Notes under the pieces: model-generated
Seen by the model: the letters and a program-made list of their open reading frames with translations, nothing else
Told to the model about the DNA's origin: nothing
Database searches by the model: none
Source of the DNA: Paenalcaligenes suwonensis
Lineage (GTDB): Bacteria; Pseudomonadota; Gammaproteobacteria; Burkholderiales; Burkholderiaceae_B
DNA length: 64,000 nucleotides
NCBI RefSeq assembly: GCF_011290505.1
Contig: NZ_JAANPV010000001.1
Span: 372,001 to 436,000, forward strand
Direction: 5' to 3'
In this document: piece by piece, positions 40,556 through 48,544 of the stretch
How positions within the stretch are numbered: position 1 is the first letter of the stretch
Layout of the letters: each line of letters opens with the position of its first letter
Translations under genes and position numbers: made by a program

Positions 40556-40837
40556 ATGTCGTCTCAGCAAGGCCAAGGGCCAAGACGTTCGCGTTTGCAC
40601 TTTCACATTATTATGGCGGGAAGTGGTCTTTTTATTATTGCGATGTTGGCCGTCTTGGCTTATGTCATGTCTAGACCACAAACTCCAGCAGTGCAGGCAG
40701 CTGAGCAGCAAGCTATTCTTAAATGCCGCGAGCGTAGCGTAGATCCTAGCCGCTCGTTGATTGCGCAGCAGGAATTGGCCAAGTCATGCCAAGAAATGAC
40801 TAAGCAATATGTGCGTAAATTTGGGCAGCAGCCGTGA
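40556..40837 (+). CDS. small single-pass membrane protein of unknown function
   Basis: Predicted 93 aa: a basic N-terminus (GPRRSRLHFH), one membrane helix at about 16-38, then a polar C-terminal part with Cys57 and Cys78. The basic N-terminus suggests N-in topology with the rest in the periplasm, so the two cysteines could form a disulfide. Not recognised. Its ribosome-binding site is weak. It lies 94 bp after the MocR gene and 19 bp before a thioredoxin-like gene, probably co-transcribed. Confidence 0.6.
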   Translation: MSSQQGQGPRRSRLHFHIIMAGSGLFIIAMLAVLAYVMSRPQTPAVQAAEQQAILKCRERSVDPSRSLIAQQELAKSCQEMTKQYVRKFGQQP

Positions 40838-40856
40838 GTGATGGGTTAACTGCATA

Positions 40857-41489
40857 ATGAAAACACCATCCTCTGCGGGTGAGCGCCCAGGTTTTTTGCG
40901 CCGTAATGCATTACGAATCTTTGTTAGCGTTTGCATGCTGATCTTGTTTGGCATGGGGGATGCGTTGTGGCGTTATTTTGGCATCAGTGGCCTCAGCGCC
41001 TATCCCGAGCAAGCCGTGGTATTTGAAGATACGGCACTGCAATTACCCCTAGAAATAGCGGGAGCCACAGGAAGAATTCGGATGGTGCATTTCTGGGACC
41101 CAGACTGCACGTACTGTAATAGAGAAACCGGTGCGCACCTGAGCTACTTAATCAGTATGTATAAGCGCGCCAATATTGATTTCTATAGCGTGCAAAAGCC
41201 AGGTTCTACGGGTGAACTACCTGTTTTTCTTCAAGGCAAATTAACACCTTTGGATTATGTGCCAGGCATGGAGCACATTCCAGCCAGCCCTTCGGTGGGG
41301 ATTTGGGACGAGACCGGACGCTTAGTCTATGCTGGTCCCTATAGCTTGGGCATGGTTTGTACATCGGCCAACAGTTTTGTAGAGCCTATATTAGATAGAT
41401 TGGTGGCGGGTGAAACAGTGAATCAGCGCGCAGGCTTCTTGGCTGTGGGCTGTTATTGCCCGTGGACGGAGCCGGCCGCCAAGCCTTAA
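40857..41489 (+). CDS. membrane-anchored thioredoxin-like protein, function unknown
   Basis: Protein of 210 aa: an N-terminal membrane anchor (about 19-37) and a periplasmic thioredoxin-like domain with MVHFWDPDCTYCNRETG, placing a CTYC pair at Cys84 and Cys87, and a plausible cis-Pro at SPSVGIWD. Further cysteines near the end (CYCPW) are unusual. It resembles the DUF6436 type of thioredoxin-like proteins by its HFWxPDC start (from memory, not verified). Its stop codon overlaps that of the convergent nrdG gene (shared TTAA). A thiol-redox or metal-handling role near the oxidase genes is possible. Confidence 0.7.
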   Translation: MKTPSSAGERPGFLRRNALRIFVSVCMLILFGMGDALWRYFGISGLSAYPEQAVVFEDTALQLPLEIAGATGRIRMVHFWDPDCTYCNRETGAHLSYLISMYKRANIDFYSVQKPGSTGELPVFLQGKLTPLDYVPGMEHIPASPSVGIWDETGRLVYAGPYSLGMVCTSANSFVEPILDRLVAGETVNQRAGFLAVGCYCPWTEPAAKP

Positions 41490-42217
41490 CGCACCGCAAA
41501 ATGGCTAAATAAGCCAGATAGGTGTTCTATCGTCTGTGGGGTAGGAAATGACGTTGTGCTAAAGGGGCTAAGGCTGTCATTGGTGCAGCCTTCAGGTCTA
41601 AAACGTTGCAAGATTAGGCACGCTACCCCCATTTTTGCTAAGTCATCCGCCATGTTGCATAGCTGGTCATCGCTATGTAAATCGGGGTGCACAGTAGTAC
41701 GGCATTCGTAACTAACCCCGCTTTGCAGCAGAATTTCTAGACTACGTTTAGCCGCTTCACCGCTGCGCGGCAGTTGCGTAATCGTAGCGTAGTCGTCAAA
41801 GTTAGTTTTGATATCCAAGCCCACCCAATCCACATAAGGCAGCACGCCTTTTAGGGCTTCAGGGTACGCGCCACCGGTATGTAGCCCCACCTTAAAGCCT
41901 AATTCGCGGGCTTCTGTCATGGCACGTGGTAAGACAGGGTCTAATAATGCCTCGCCACCACTAAACACGACAGCATCAAGTAAGCCTTGGCGTGTGGCCA
42001 ACCAAGCTAGTATGTCTGGCCACGCAAGGGGGCTGTGGGCTGTACGTTCTAGCAGATGTGGGTTGTGGCAATAATGGCAACGCCATGGGCAGCCTTGTAT
42101 AAAGACAACGGCGGCTAATTGGCCAGGGTAATCGGTGGCACTAAATGGCGTCAAGCCACCGATTTTAAGTGAGCGGCCAGGGCGTATGGGCCATGGGGTG
42201 GGCGAGGCGGATGGCAT
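41486..42217 (-). CDS. nrdG: anaerobic ribonucleotide reductase activating protein (radical SAM)
   Basis: Radical SAM protein of 243 aa. The cluster motif CPWRCHYC (Cys43, Cys47, Cys50) is present, then FSGGEALLDP for SAM binding. It generates the glycyl radical on the reductase. It resembles the NrdG2 type (larger than the 154-aa E. coli protein). The ATG at 42217 is chosen since it lies 5 bp after the small glycyl-radical ORF; longer in-frame extensions would overlap that gene. Confidence 0.9.
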   Translation of the reverse strand: MPSASPTPWPIRPGRSLKIGGLTPFSATDYPGQLAAVVFIQGCPWRCHYCHNPHLLERTAHSPLAWPDILAWLATRQGLLDAVVFSGGEALLDPVLPRAMTEARELGFKVGLHTGGAYPEALKGVLPYVDWVGLDIKTNFDDYATITQLPRSGEAAKRSLEILLQSGVSYECRTTVHPDLHSDDQLCNMADDLAKMGVACLILQRFRPEGCTNDSLSPFSTTSFPTPQTIEHLSGLFSHFAVR

Positions 42218-42222
42218 GGTGG

Positions 42223-42411
42223 TTAAGCCCGTTTGCGCAGAGGGTTGCTGACGTGCATGGGCTGTTCGGTGAAGTGTAAACGCTCGTGGAACTCTCCTTG
42301 TTTGCCTATATTGAACGACGACACGGGGCGGTGATAGCCCATAACACGGGTCCATATTTCGCAGGGTTGTCTGTCTTCGTTACGTAAAACAGGGGGCTGT
42401 TTGCTAGTCAT
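42223..42411 (-). CDS. glycyl-radical domain of class III ribonucleotide reductase, separate ORF
   Basis: Predicted 62 aa. It contains CEIWTRVMGYHRPVSSFNIG, the motif that normally ends NrdD; Gly25 in RVMGY would carry the radical. The upstream 583-aa NrdD ends after its zinc site without it. This ORF is in the same reading frame as NrdD, separated by a TAA stop and 18 bases, and has its own ATG with GGAG eight bases before it. Either a split reductase or one interrupted by an in-frame stop. Together with nrdD it gives all expected parts of a class III enzyme. Confidence 0.85.
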   Translation of the reverse strand: MTSKQPPVLRNEDRQPCEIWTRVMGYHRPVSSFNIGKQGEFHERLHFTEQPMHVSNPLRKRA

Positions 42412-42429
42412 AGTCAGTACTCCAATGGG

Positions 42430-44181
42430 TTAATGCAGAGCAGGGGGTTGATGGGCTAACAACTCGTCATCACATTTTGGGCAGAACTCATGCCTACCCG
42501 ATAAATAGCCATGTTTGGGGCAAATGGAAAACGTAGGGGTGATGGTGATATAGGGCAGGCGGAAGTTTTCCAGACTACGTTTAACCAAACTGCGGCAGGC
42601 GTCTACCGAGGACACGGCTTCAGTCATGTAGAGATGCAGCACCGTCCCGCCTGTATATTTGCACTGCAAGGTATCTTGATGCAGTAAGGCTTCAAAAGGG
42701 TCATCACTAAAGCCCACAGGCAACTGCGATGAGTTGGTGTAATACGGTGTTGCCGGCGTGCCGGCCTGCAAAATATCTGGATAGCGTTTGCGGTCTTCTT
42801 TGGCAAACCTATAAGTAGTGCCTTCGGCAGGGGTGGCTTCTAGGTTATACAAATGGCCTGTTTCTTCTTGGAAAGCCACCATGCGTTCACGTACGTGGTC
42901 TAACAAACGCACAGCAAAATCATGGCCCCAGGCGGTGGTGATATCGTGCTGATCCAGTGTGAAATTACGGATCATTTCGTTAATCCCATTTACACCCAAG
43001 GTAGAGAAATGATTGCGCAAGGTGCCTAGATAGCGTTTGGTGTAAGGGAACAAGCCATCGTCCATATGCTGCTGTATGACGCGGCGTTTAATTTCTAAGC
43101 TGGTTTTACCCAGCTCCAGTAAAGCATCTAAACGGTTAAACAGGGCGGTTTCGTCACCGGCGTACAGGTAGCCTAAACGCGCGCAATTGAGGGTGACCAC
43201 GCCTACAGAACCGGTTTGCTCGGCGGATCCAAATAAACCATTACCGCGTTTCAGTAACTCACGCAGGTCTAACTGCAAGCGGCAGCACATGGAACGCACC
43301 ATGTTGGGCTCAAGTTCTGAATTAATGAAATTTTGGAAGTAGGGCAAGCCGTAGCGTGCGGTCATGGCAAATAAGCGGTCTGCATTCTCGCTATGCCAAT
43401 CAAAGTCGCGGGTGATGTTGTAGGTGGGAATAGGAAAGGTGAACACCCTGCCTTTGGCATCGCCTTGAGTCATGATTTCCATATAGGCACGGTTAATCAT
43501 GTCCATTTCAGCTTGTAGATCGCCGTAGTTAAAGGGCATTTCCTCGCCGCCAATGACCGGCGTTTGCTCACGTAGATCTTCGGGGCATACCCAATCAAAT
43601 GTTAGGTTAGTAAAGGGGGTTTGTGTCCCCCAACGCGACGGCACATTCAGGTTGTAGATCAGTTCTTGCATGCACTGCTTCACCTCGTCATACGGTAAGT
43701 TGCCTTTGCGTATGAACGGTGCCATATAGGTGTCAAACGAACTGAATGCTTGGGCGCCTGCCCATTCGTTTTGCAACGTACCCAAGAAGTTAACGATTTG
43801 CCCTACGGCACTAGAAAGGTGTTTGGGTGGTGCGGATTCCACTTTACCGGGAACGCCGTTTAAGCCTTCATGCAGCAAGGTGCGTAGCGACCAGCCGGCG
43901 CAATACCCGGAAAATACATCTAGATCGTGTATGTGCAGATCGGCGTCTCTATGGGCTTGGCCTACCTCGGCGGGGTAGATATGGCTTAGCCAATAATTGG
44001 CTACTACTTTGCCTGCTACGTTTAAGATTAATCCACCCAGTGAGTACCCTTGGTTAGCGTTGGCATTGATGCGCCAATCACGCCTGTGCAGGTATTCCTC
44101 CATGGTGTTGCCTACCTCTACAACAGGGTCTGGGAGCGGGTGATTCCCTTCTTCCAGAGTGTGATCAGGCAGCAGTGTCAT
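42430..44181 (-). CDS. nrdD: class III anaerobic ribonucleoside-triphosphate reductase, large part (no glycyl-radical motif)
   Basis: Protein of 583 aa. Active-site cysteines Cys94 (GYCAGWS) and Cys299/Cys300 (SMCCRLQ) match the spacing of Cys79 and Cys290 in phage T4 NrdD. The C-terminal metal site is Cys554, His557, Cys567, Cys570 (CPKH...CPKC), with His in place of the second Cys. There is no N-terminal ATP-cone: the catalytic domain starts within about 30 residues. The RVxGY radical motif is absent and lies on the next ORF. The ATG at 44181 is preferred over 44193 because GGAGAG lies just upstream and the NrdR-type box overlaps the other codon. Confidence 0.9.
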   Translation of the reverse strand: MTLLPDHTLEEGNHPLPDPVVEVGNTMEEYLHRRDWRINANANQGYSLGGLILNVAGKVVANYWLSHIYPAEVGQAHRDADLHIHDLDVFSGYCAGWSLRTLLHEGLNGVPGKVESAPPKHLSSAVGQIVNFLGTLQNEWAGAQAFSSFDTYMAPFIRKGNLPYDEVKQCMQELIYNLNVPSRWGTQTPFTNLTFDWVCPEDLREQTPVIGGEEMPFNYGDLQAEMDMINRAYMEIMTQGDAKGRVFTFPIPTYNITRDFDWHSENADRLFAMTARYGLPYFQNFINSELEPNMVRSMCCRLQLDLRELLKRGNGLFGSAEQTGSVGVVTLNCARLGYLYAGDETALFNRLDALLELGKTSLEIKRRVIQQHMDDGLFPYTKRYLGTLRNHFSTLGVNGINEMIRNFTLDQHDITTAWGHDFAVRLLDHVRERMVAFQEETGHLYNLEATPAEGTTYRFAKEDRKRYPDILQAGTPATPYYTNSSQLPVGFSDDPFEALLHQDTLQCKYTGGTVLHLYMTEAVSSVDACRSLVKRSLENFRLPYITITPTFSICPKHGYLSGRHEFCPKCDDELLAHQPPALH

Positions 44182-44190
44182 AACGCTCTC

Positions 44191-44284
44191 CATCTACATG
44201 TTGTGTTTAAAATGTATTTTTAAACTATATATAGTGGTTTAGAGCATAGGTGCTAGCGGGAGAATAAACTTTGATCTGGATTAA
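44191..44284 (-). promoter_or_regulatory. nrdD promoter with FNR-type box and two NrdR-type boxes
   Basis: TTGATCTGGATTAA (44271-44284) matches FNR consensus TTGAT-N4-ATCAA at nine of ten positions. A minus-strand -10 TATGCT (44248-44243) puts the start near 44236, so the box centre is at -41.5, the class II activator position. A16-mer at 44222-44237 containing ACTATATATAGT matches the NrdR consensus at 14 of 16 positions. A weaker match (CTACATGTTGTGT) lies at 44191-44206, centre-to-centre 31 bp, the usual paired spacing. Consensus sequences are from memory. Confidence 0.7.
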
Positions 44285-44382
44285 AAACTTGTGGGTTTGT
44301 GGTTTGGGTGGATGAGGCACACGGGGGATTAGCGGCTGAAGTCTGAGGGAGGGCTACTCGTAATACTGGCTCAGGGTAATGG

Positions 44383-44470
44383 CTGTATTCATCGCACGCG
44401 CTGGGGAGACTGCGGAACAACTTTTTGTGATTTGAGACACCAAATCAAAAAAGTTTTCCTCCGCCTTCCC
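44383..44470 (-). repeat. dispersed palindromic repeat, type 1 copy
   Basis: Reading leftward: AGGAAAACTTTTTTGATTTG, a short loop, CAAATCACAAAAAG, then a GC-richer tail ending CCAGCGCGTGCGATGAATAC. The same order with few changes occurs rightward at 63835-63908, and the second half at 59692-59733. The core forms a long AT-rich hairpin with runs of T on both strands. Confidence 0.7.
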
Positions 44471-44562
44471 CGATGTATCCCAATTAGATAGGCTTACAGC
44501 CCTTTCTTTAGCGGCAGTGTGTTTCGCTACAAAAGTACACACAGCTAACAACTACCTCCATA

Positions 44563-44663
44563 TAAAAACCGTGGCATGCAACGAAGGAAAGGCGGGGGGA
44601 AGTATTTTTCAATTTGGTTTACAAATTTAAAAATGCTTTCGCAGCCTTAGGCTACGGCAGACA
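44563..44663 (-). repeat. dispersed palindromic repeat, type 2 copy
   Basis: Reading leftward: GTAGCCTAAGGCTGCGAAAG, a T-run with AATTTG, loop TAAAC, CAAATTGAAAAATA, then CCGCCTTTCCTTCGTTGC and ACGGTTTTTAT. It matches 63596-63692 on the plus strand and the cut copy at 63964-64000. It lies just after the stop codon of the acid-sugar operon and could end that transcript. Confidence 0.7.
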
Positions 44664-44676
44664 CAATGTATGCCGT

Positions 44677-45645
44677 CTACCCATTCACCGAATTACGTAA
44701 GGCGTTGCCAGCCTGCCAATCCAGCAAGTTAGTAACGGCTAAATCCACCATACCTAAGCGTGTGCGTTTGGTGGCGCTGCCTATGTGGGGTGTCAACACA
44801 GCGTTGGGAGCGGCCAGTAGTTCTTTGGCAATGTTGGGTTCGTTTTCAAACACATCCACGCCAGCCGCACCAAGTTGGCCGCTCTGTAGGGCATGCGCTA
44901 ACGCCACATCGTCCACCACACCACCCCTAGCAATGTTGACCAACACAGCGGTGGGTTTCATCAAGGCCAACTCGTTAGCACCGATCAGATGGTGGGTGGC
45001 GGGGGAGTAAGGCACTACTAAGATGACGTGGTCGGCCTCTTTAAGTAGGGTTTCTTTTTCTACCCACGTCACACCGGGAGTGTCTTCTGCCGGTAAAGCC
45101 GTGCGGTTGTGATACAGCACCCGCATACCAAAACCCATGGCGCGACGGGCTACGGCACCGCCGATGCGGCCCATGCCAATAATCCCTAAGGTGCTGCCTT
45201 GAATGTCTACGCCTAGCCAGCCATCTAAGGCCATGGATTTCCACTGACCGTCGCGTAACCAGCGCTCAGACTCGCTGATGCGTCTGGCAGCGGCAAACAT
45301 CAATGCCCACGCTAGGTCGGCGGTGGTTTCAGTGAGTACATCGGGTGTGTTGCTGACGGCAATGCCGCGCGCTGTGGCGGCGGCTACATCGATGTTGTTG
45401 TAGCCCACGCCAATGTTGGCGATGACTTTTAACGTAGGTAGTTGGTCCAGCATGGCCGCATCCACGCGGCTGCTGGCGGACACCAATAAAGCGTCTGCGC
45501 CGTTGGCCCACGCTACCAGTTGATCTCCTTGTAAAGCGCTGTCGCCGTGGTGGGCGTGTACGGAAAAACCAGCGGCTTCCAATGTTGCTAAGGATTCGGG
45601 GAAAACGCGTGCACACACAGCAACGCGGGGAGAAGAAACAGTCAT
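44677..45645 (-). CDS. D-2-hydroxyacid dehydrogenase (glyoxylate/hydroxypyruvate reductase-like)
   Basis: NAD(P)-dependent D-2-hydroxyacid dehydrogenase of 322 aa. The Rossmann motif GIIGMGRIGGAVARR, catalytic Arg in NIARGGVVDD, Glu in DVFENEP and His in TPHIGSAT are all present. It resembles the GhrB branch that reduces glyoxylate, hydroxypyruvate or 2-keto-gluconate. The ATG at 45645 follows GGAG. It is the last gene of the leftward acid-sugar operon, so a 2-oxo acid made by that pathway is the likely substrate. Confidence 0.88.
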   Translation of the reverse strand: MTVSSPRVAVCARVFPESLATLEAAGFSVHAHHGDSALQGDQLVAWANGADALLVSASSRVDAAMLDQLPTLKVIANIGVGYNNIDVAAATARGIAVSNTPDVLTETTADLAWALMFAAARRISESERWLRDGQWKSMALDGWLGVDIQGSTLGIIGMGRIGGAVARRAMGFGMRVLYHNRTALPAEDTPGVTWVEKETLLKEADHVILVVPYSPATHHLIGANELALMKPTAVLVNIARGGVVDDVALAHALQSGQLGAAGVDVFENEPNIAKELLAAPNAVLTPHIGSATKRTRLGMVDLAVTNLLDWQAGNALRNSVNG

Positions 45646-45663
45646 AGGGGCTCCAACAAACAA

Positions 45664-46959
45664 TTAGCCTAGGTAGCGAGGTAAGTACAACGACAGTACG
45701 GGGAAAGCAATCAAAATGGCCAGACGGATAATGTCGGCGAATACAAAGGGCATAACCCCACGGTACATGGTTGCTAAAGGAACCTCGGGCAGTAGGCTGC
45801 GTAACACAATAACGTTCATGCCAAAGGGGGGCGTGATAAAGCTGATTTCTGTGACCACCACCACAATAATGCCAAACCAAATCAGATCAAAACCTAGATA
45901 CTGCACCAGCGGGTAAAACACCGGTACGGTAAGCAAGATCATGGACATACTTTCTAATACCGCGCCCAGCACGATATACAGCAGACTGATCAGGATAATG
46001 ACGGTATAAGGGCTTAGATCAAACTGCATGACCAGCATTTTGAGGTCATCGGGCAGCGAGGTGAAGTTGATGAAGTTGGCAAACAGTAGTGCGCCAATAA
46101 TCACCATAAACAGCATACCGGTAGTTTGAGTGGACTCTATCAACACTTCCGACAAACTGCGCCAGGTTAAGGTGCCGCGTAACAGCGAGAACAGCATGGC
46201 ACCAAAGGCACCTATACCCGCCGCTTCGGTAGAGGTAAAAATGCCGCCATAAATACCACCCATCACAATGCCGAACAACACCAATAAGCCCCACACTTTC
46301 TTGATGGCTTGCCAGCGTAATGCCCAACCTTGGCGTTCGCCAGCGGCAGGGCCTGCAGCCGGGTTACGCCATGTCACCCACGCTGAAGCCAGTAAGTACA
46401 ACAAAATAGCGAGTGCGCCAGGTATCAAACCAGCAGCAAACATTTTGCCTATGCTTTGCTCTGTCAGAATGCAGTACACCACCATCACAATAGACGGCGG
46501 CAGCAATATACCCAATGTGCCACCAGCCGCAATAGAGCCAGTCGCTAAGGCGGGGTCGTAGCCAAAGCGGCGCATTTCTGGGTACGCTACTTTAGACATG
46601 GTGGCAGCAGTGGCCAAACTGGAACCGCATACTGCACTAAACCCACCACAGGCCAAAATAGTCGATAACGACAGCCCGCCACGTCGATGTCCTAAGAAGG
46701 CATGAGCAGCGTTATACAGCTCTTTGGAGAGCCTGGCTTGGGTAATAAAGTTGCCCATTAAGATGAACAAGGGCAACACTGATAGGGTGTATTGAAACCC
46801 GCTTTCATACACCATGGAACCGGCCATCGCATAGGCAGAATCCCAGTTTCGTATGAGGGCGGTGCCCACTAATCCTACTAGAGCCATGGCAAAGGCCACG
46901 GGTACTTGCAGCATGATGAGGGCAAGCATGGCGGCAAAGCCTAATAGCGCTTCAGTCAT
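45664..46959 (-). CDS. TRAP transporter large permease (DctM type)
   Basis: Membrane protein of 431 aa with about 11-13 helices. Typical stretches are ACGGFSAVCGSSLATAATM, GGTLGILLPPSIVMVVYCILTEQSIGKMF and FGMNVIVLRSL. It forms the sodium-driven import channel with the DctQ-type subunit, whose gene overlaps its start by 8 bp, and the periplasmic DctP-type protein. Confidence 0.93.
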   Translation of the reverse strand: MTEALLGFAAMLALIMLQVPVAFAMALVGLVGTALIRNWDSAYAMAGSMVYESGFQYTLSVLPLFILMGNFITQARLSKELYNAAHAFLGHRRGGLSLSTILACGGFSAVCGSSLATAATMSKVAYPEMRRFGYDPALATGSIAAGGTLGILLPPSIVMVVYCILTEQSIGKMFAAGLIPGALAILLYLLASAWVTWRNPAAGPAAGERQGWALRWQAIKKVWGLLVLFGIVMGGIYGGIFTSTEAAGIGAFGAMLFSLLRGTLTWRSLSEVLIESTQTTGMLFMVIIGALLFANFINFTSLPDDLKMLVMQFDLSPYTVIILISLLYIVLGAVLESMSMILLTVPVFYPLVQYLGFDLIWFGIIVVVVTEISFITPPFGMNVIVLRSLLPEVPLATMYRGVMPFVFADIIRLAILIAFPVLSLYLPRYLG

Positions 46960-47437
46960 GGTTAGCCCCTTTGAATATGGTTTGTAGCAGTTGCAGCAAG
47001 TGATACAGCGTAGTGACGCTTAGCATCACTGCCATAAAATAGGCTACTGGAGCGATAGGCAGTAGCAAAACGGCAGTTTTATCCCCGTAATCGGCGATTT
47101 CAGCGGCTTTGCCCCAGCTCACCACTGCCAGCAATGCAATGATGCTAAAGGAGATTAAGTCGCCTAGTACTTGCTGTAGCCAGCGGGTACGGCCATGCAG
47201 CGCCATAGCGACCAGATCCACCGTGATATGGCCCTTAGAGGCCGAGGAGAGTGCGATCCCTGAAAAGATCACACCCACCATCAGCAACTCGGTAAGCTCC
47301 ACTGAACCTAGCACCGGAAAATTGAAGAAATAGCGTCCCGCCACGTCCAGCATGGTGAGGCACATCATCAGAAAGAGTGTCACTTCGGCGATGCGCCGCA
47401 TGACGCAAAGCAAGGAGCGAAGCAGAGCATTCATCAT
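46952..47437 (-). CDS. TRAP transporter small permease (DctQ type)
   Basis: Four-helix membrane protein of 161 aa, with family motif MLDVAGRYFFNFPVLGSVELTE. Start is one of two adjacent ATGs at 47437 and 47434, both after CAGGAAA; an upstream in-frame TTG is unlikely. It is translationally coupled to the DctM gene and follows the DctP gene by about 24 bp. Confidence 0.9.
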   Translation of the reverse strand: MMNALLRSLLCVMRRIAEVTLFLMMCLTMLDVAGRYFFNFPVLGSVELTELLMVGVIFSGIALSSASKGHITVDLVAMALHGRTRWLQQVLGDLISFSIIALLAVVSWGKAAEIADYGDKTAVLLLPIAPVAYFMAVMLSVTTLYHLLQLLQTIFKGANHD

Positions 47438-47461
47438 GATTTCCTGATTCAAAGGCAGGGA

Positions 47462-48511
47462 TTAAGGACGGCTGTCTATTTCCGCATCCAGCTGTTGCAG
47501 TTGCTCGCGGAACTCGGCCAACACCACTGGGCCGTCGATGTTCTTCGCTGCAGCCGCATCTAGCCATGCTTGCTCAAAACGCTGTGTGCGCTCACGAACC
47601 GCAGACACCAGAGCCTTATCTGCTTCGATGATTTCTACGCCTTTTTCTTGGCCAGCTTTAAGGGAGCCTGCATCAGCACCACCCCATGCTGCACCCGCCA
47701 TGCGAGCAGCGTATTCGCCACTTAATCTATCCAGAACTTCACGATCTTGAGGTTCTAGGTTGTCGTAGGCGCGTTGGTTCATGATCAGGCCGTGCGAGTC
47801 ACCATATAAGCCACCGGGGAAACGTGTGATGTGGCGCACCACCTCATCCAGTTTGAAGGCCGCTAAGGATTCACCGGGAAAGAACAGGCCATCTACCACA
47901 CCAGTGCTCAGTAACTCGTAGGAGTCAGGGGCGGGTTTGACCACAGGGTTGATATTCAGGGCTTGGGCGACGTCGGCAGCCATCCCGCCGCCTACACGTA
48001 CTTTTAGGCCATCAAAGTCTTCAATGGTGCGAATGGGTTTGTTGCCAGTCATGACTAAGCCTGGGCCATGGCCGTACATGCTTAAGAGTTTGACGCCACG
48101 GTGTTCGCCAGCTTCTGCTAGGTACTTGTCATAAATACGCCATGCGGCCACCGAACGGGCTTCGCCATGGTTGCCTGTCAGTGGCAGCGAGGCCAGTTTG
48201 GTTAGCTCAAAACGACCCGGGTAGTAGGCATGCGAAATAAAGGTAATGTCTACCAAACCATTGCGAGCCGCATCGTAATGGCCCGCAGGGTTGGTCACCG
48301 GTTTGGGCAAGAGACGAGGTTTAACACGCCCTTCAGTTTGTTCTTCAATTTCTGCAAGCCAAGGCACAATAAAGCCCGCCACAAGAGAGTGGGTGGGTGG
48401 TAGCCAGACGGATACTGTCAGTTCGGTGGGCTTGGCATGGGCGACTTGAGTGCTGCCCAGCGACAGAACAAGGCCAGAACAGTACAGTAGTTTTTTACAG
48501 AGTTTCAGCAT
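47462..48511 (-). CDS. TRAP transporter periplasmic binding protein (DctP type)
   Basis: Protein of 349 aa with an N-terminal signal peptide (cleavage near VAHA-KP, residue 26). The mature start LTVSVWLPPTHSLV and the later GLKVRVGGGMAADVAQALN are typical of DctP proteins that bind organic or sugar acids; an Arg in the KVRV segment usually contacts the substrate carboxylate. AGGAGAC precedes the ATG. The ligand is probably the acid degraded by the flanking enzymes. Confidence 0.92.
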   Translation of the reverse strand: MLKLCKKLLYCSGLVLSLGSTQVAHAKPTELTVSVWLPPTHSLVAGFIVPWLAEIEEQTEGRVKPRLLPKPVTNPAGHYDAARNGLVDITFISHAYYPGRFELTKLASLPLTGNHGEARSVAAWRIYDKYLAEAGEHRGVKLLSMYGHGPGLVMTGNKPIRTIEDFDGLKVRVGGGMAADVAQALNINPVVKPAPDSYELLSTGVVDGLFFPGESLAAFKLDEVVRHITRFPGGLYGDSHGLIMNQRAYDNLEPQDREVLDRLSGEYAARMAGAAWGGADAGSLKAGQEKGVEIIEADKALVSAVRERTQRFEQAWLDAAAAKNIDGPVVLAEFREQLQQLDAEIDSRP

Positions 48512-48544
48512 AATAAGTCTCCTCGTTTCTCTATGTTTTATGTA

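Noticed and set aside
40545..40742. Alternative 65-codon frame overlapping the 93-aa membrane protein
   Set aside because: Out of frame with the membrane-helix ORF, Trp/Cys-rich with no plausible fold, and shorter.
42409..42432. Selenocysteine or programmed frameshift joining nrdD to the glycyl-radical ORF
   Set aside because: The separating stop is TAA, not TGA, and both parts are already in the same frame, so neither mechanism applies. Readthrough remains possible but a separate ATG with GGAG is simpler.
44354..44551. 65-codon minus-strand frame between the repeats upstream of nrdD
   Set aside because: Built mostly from the dispersed repeat; no ribosome-binding site and no similarity to a protein I know.
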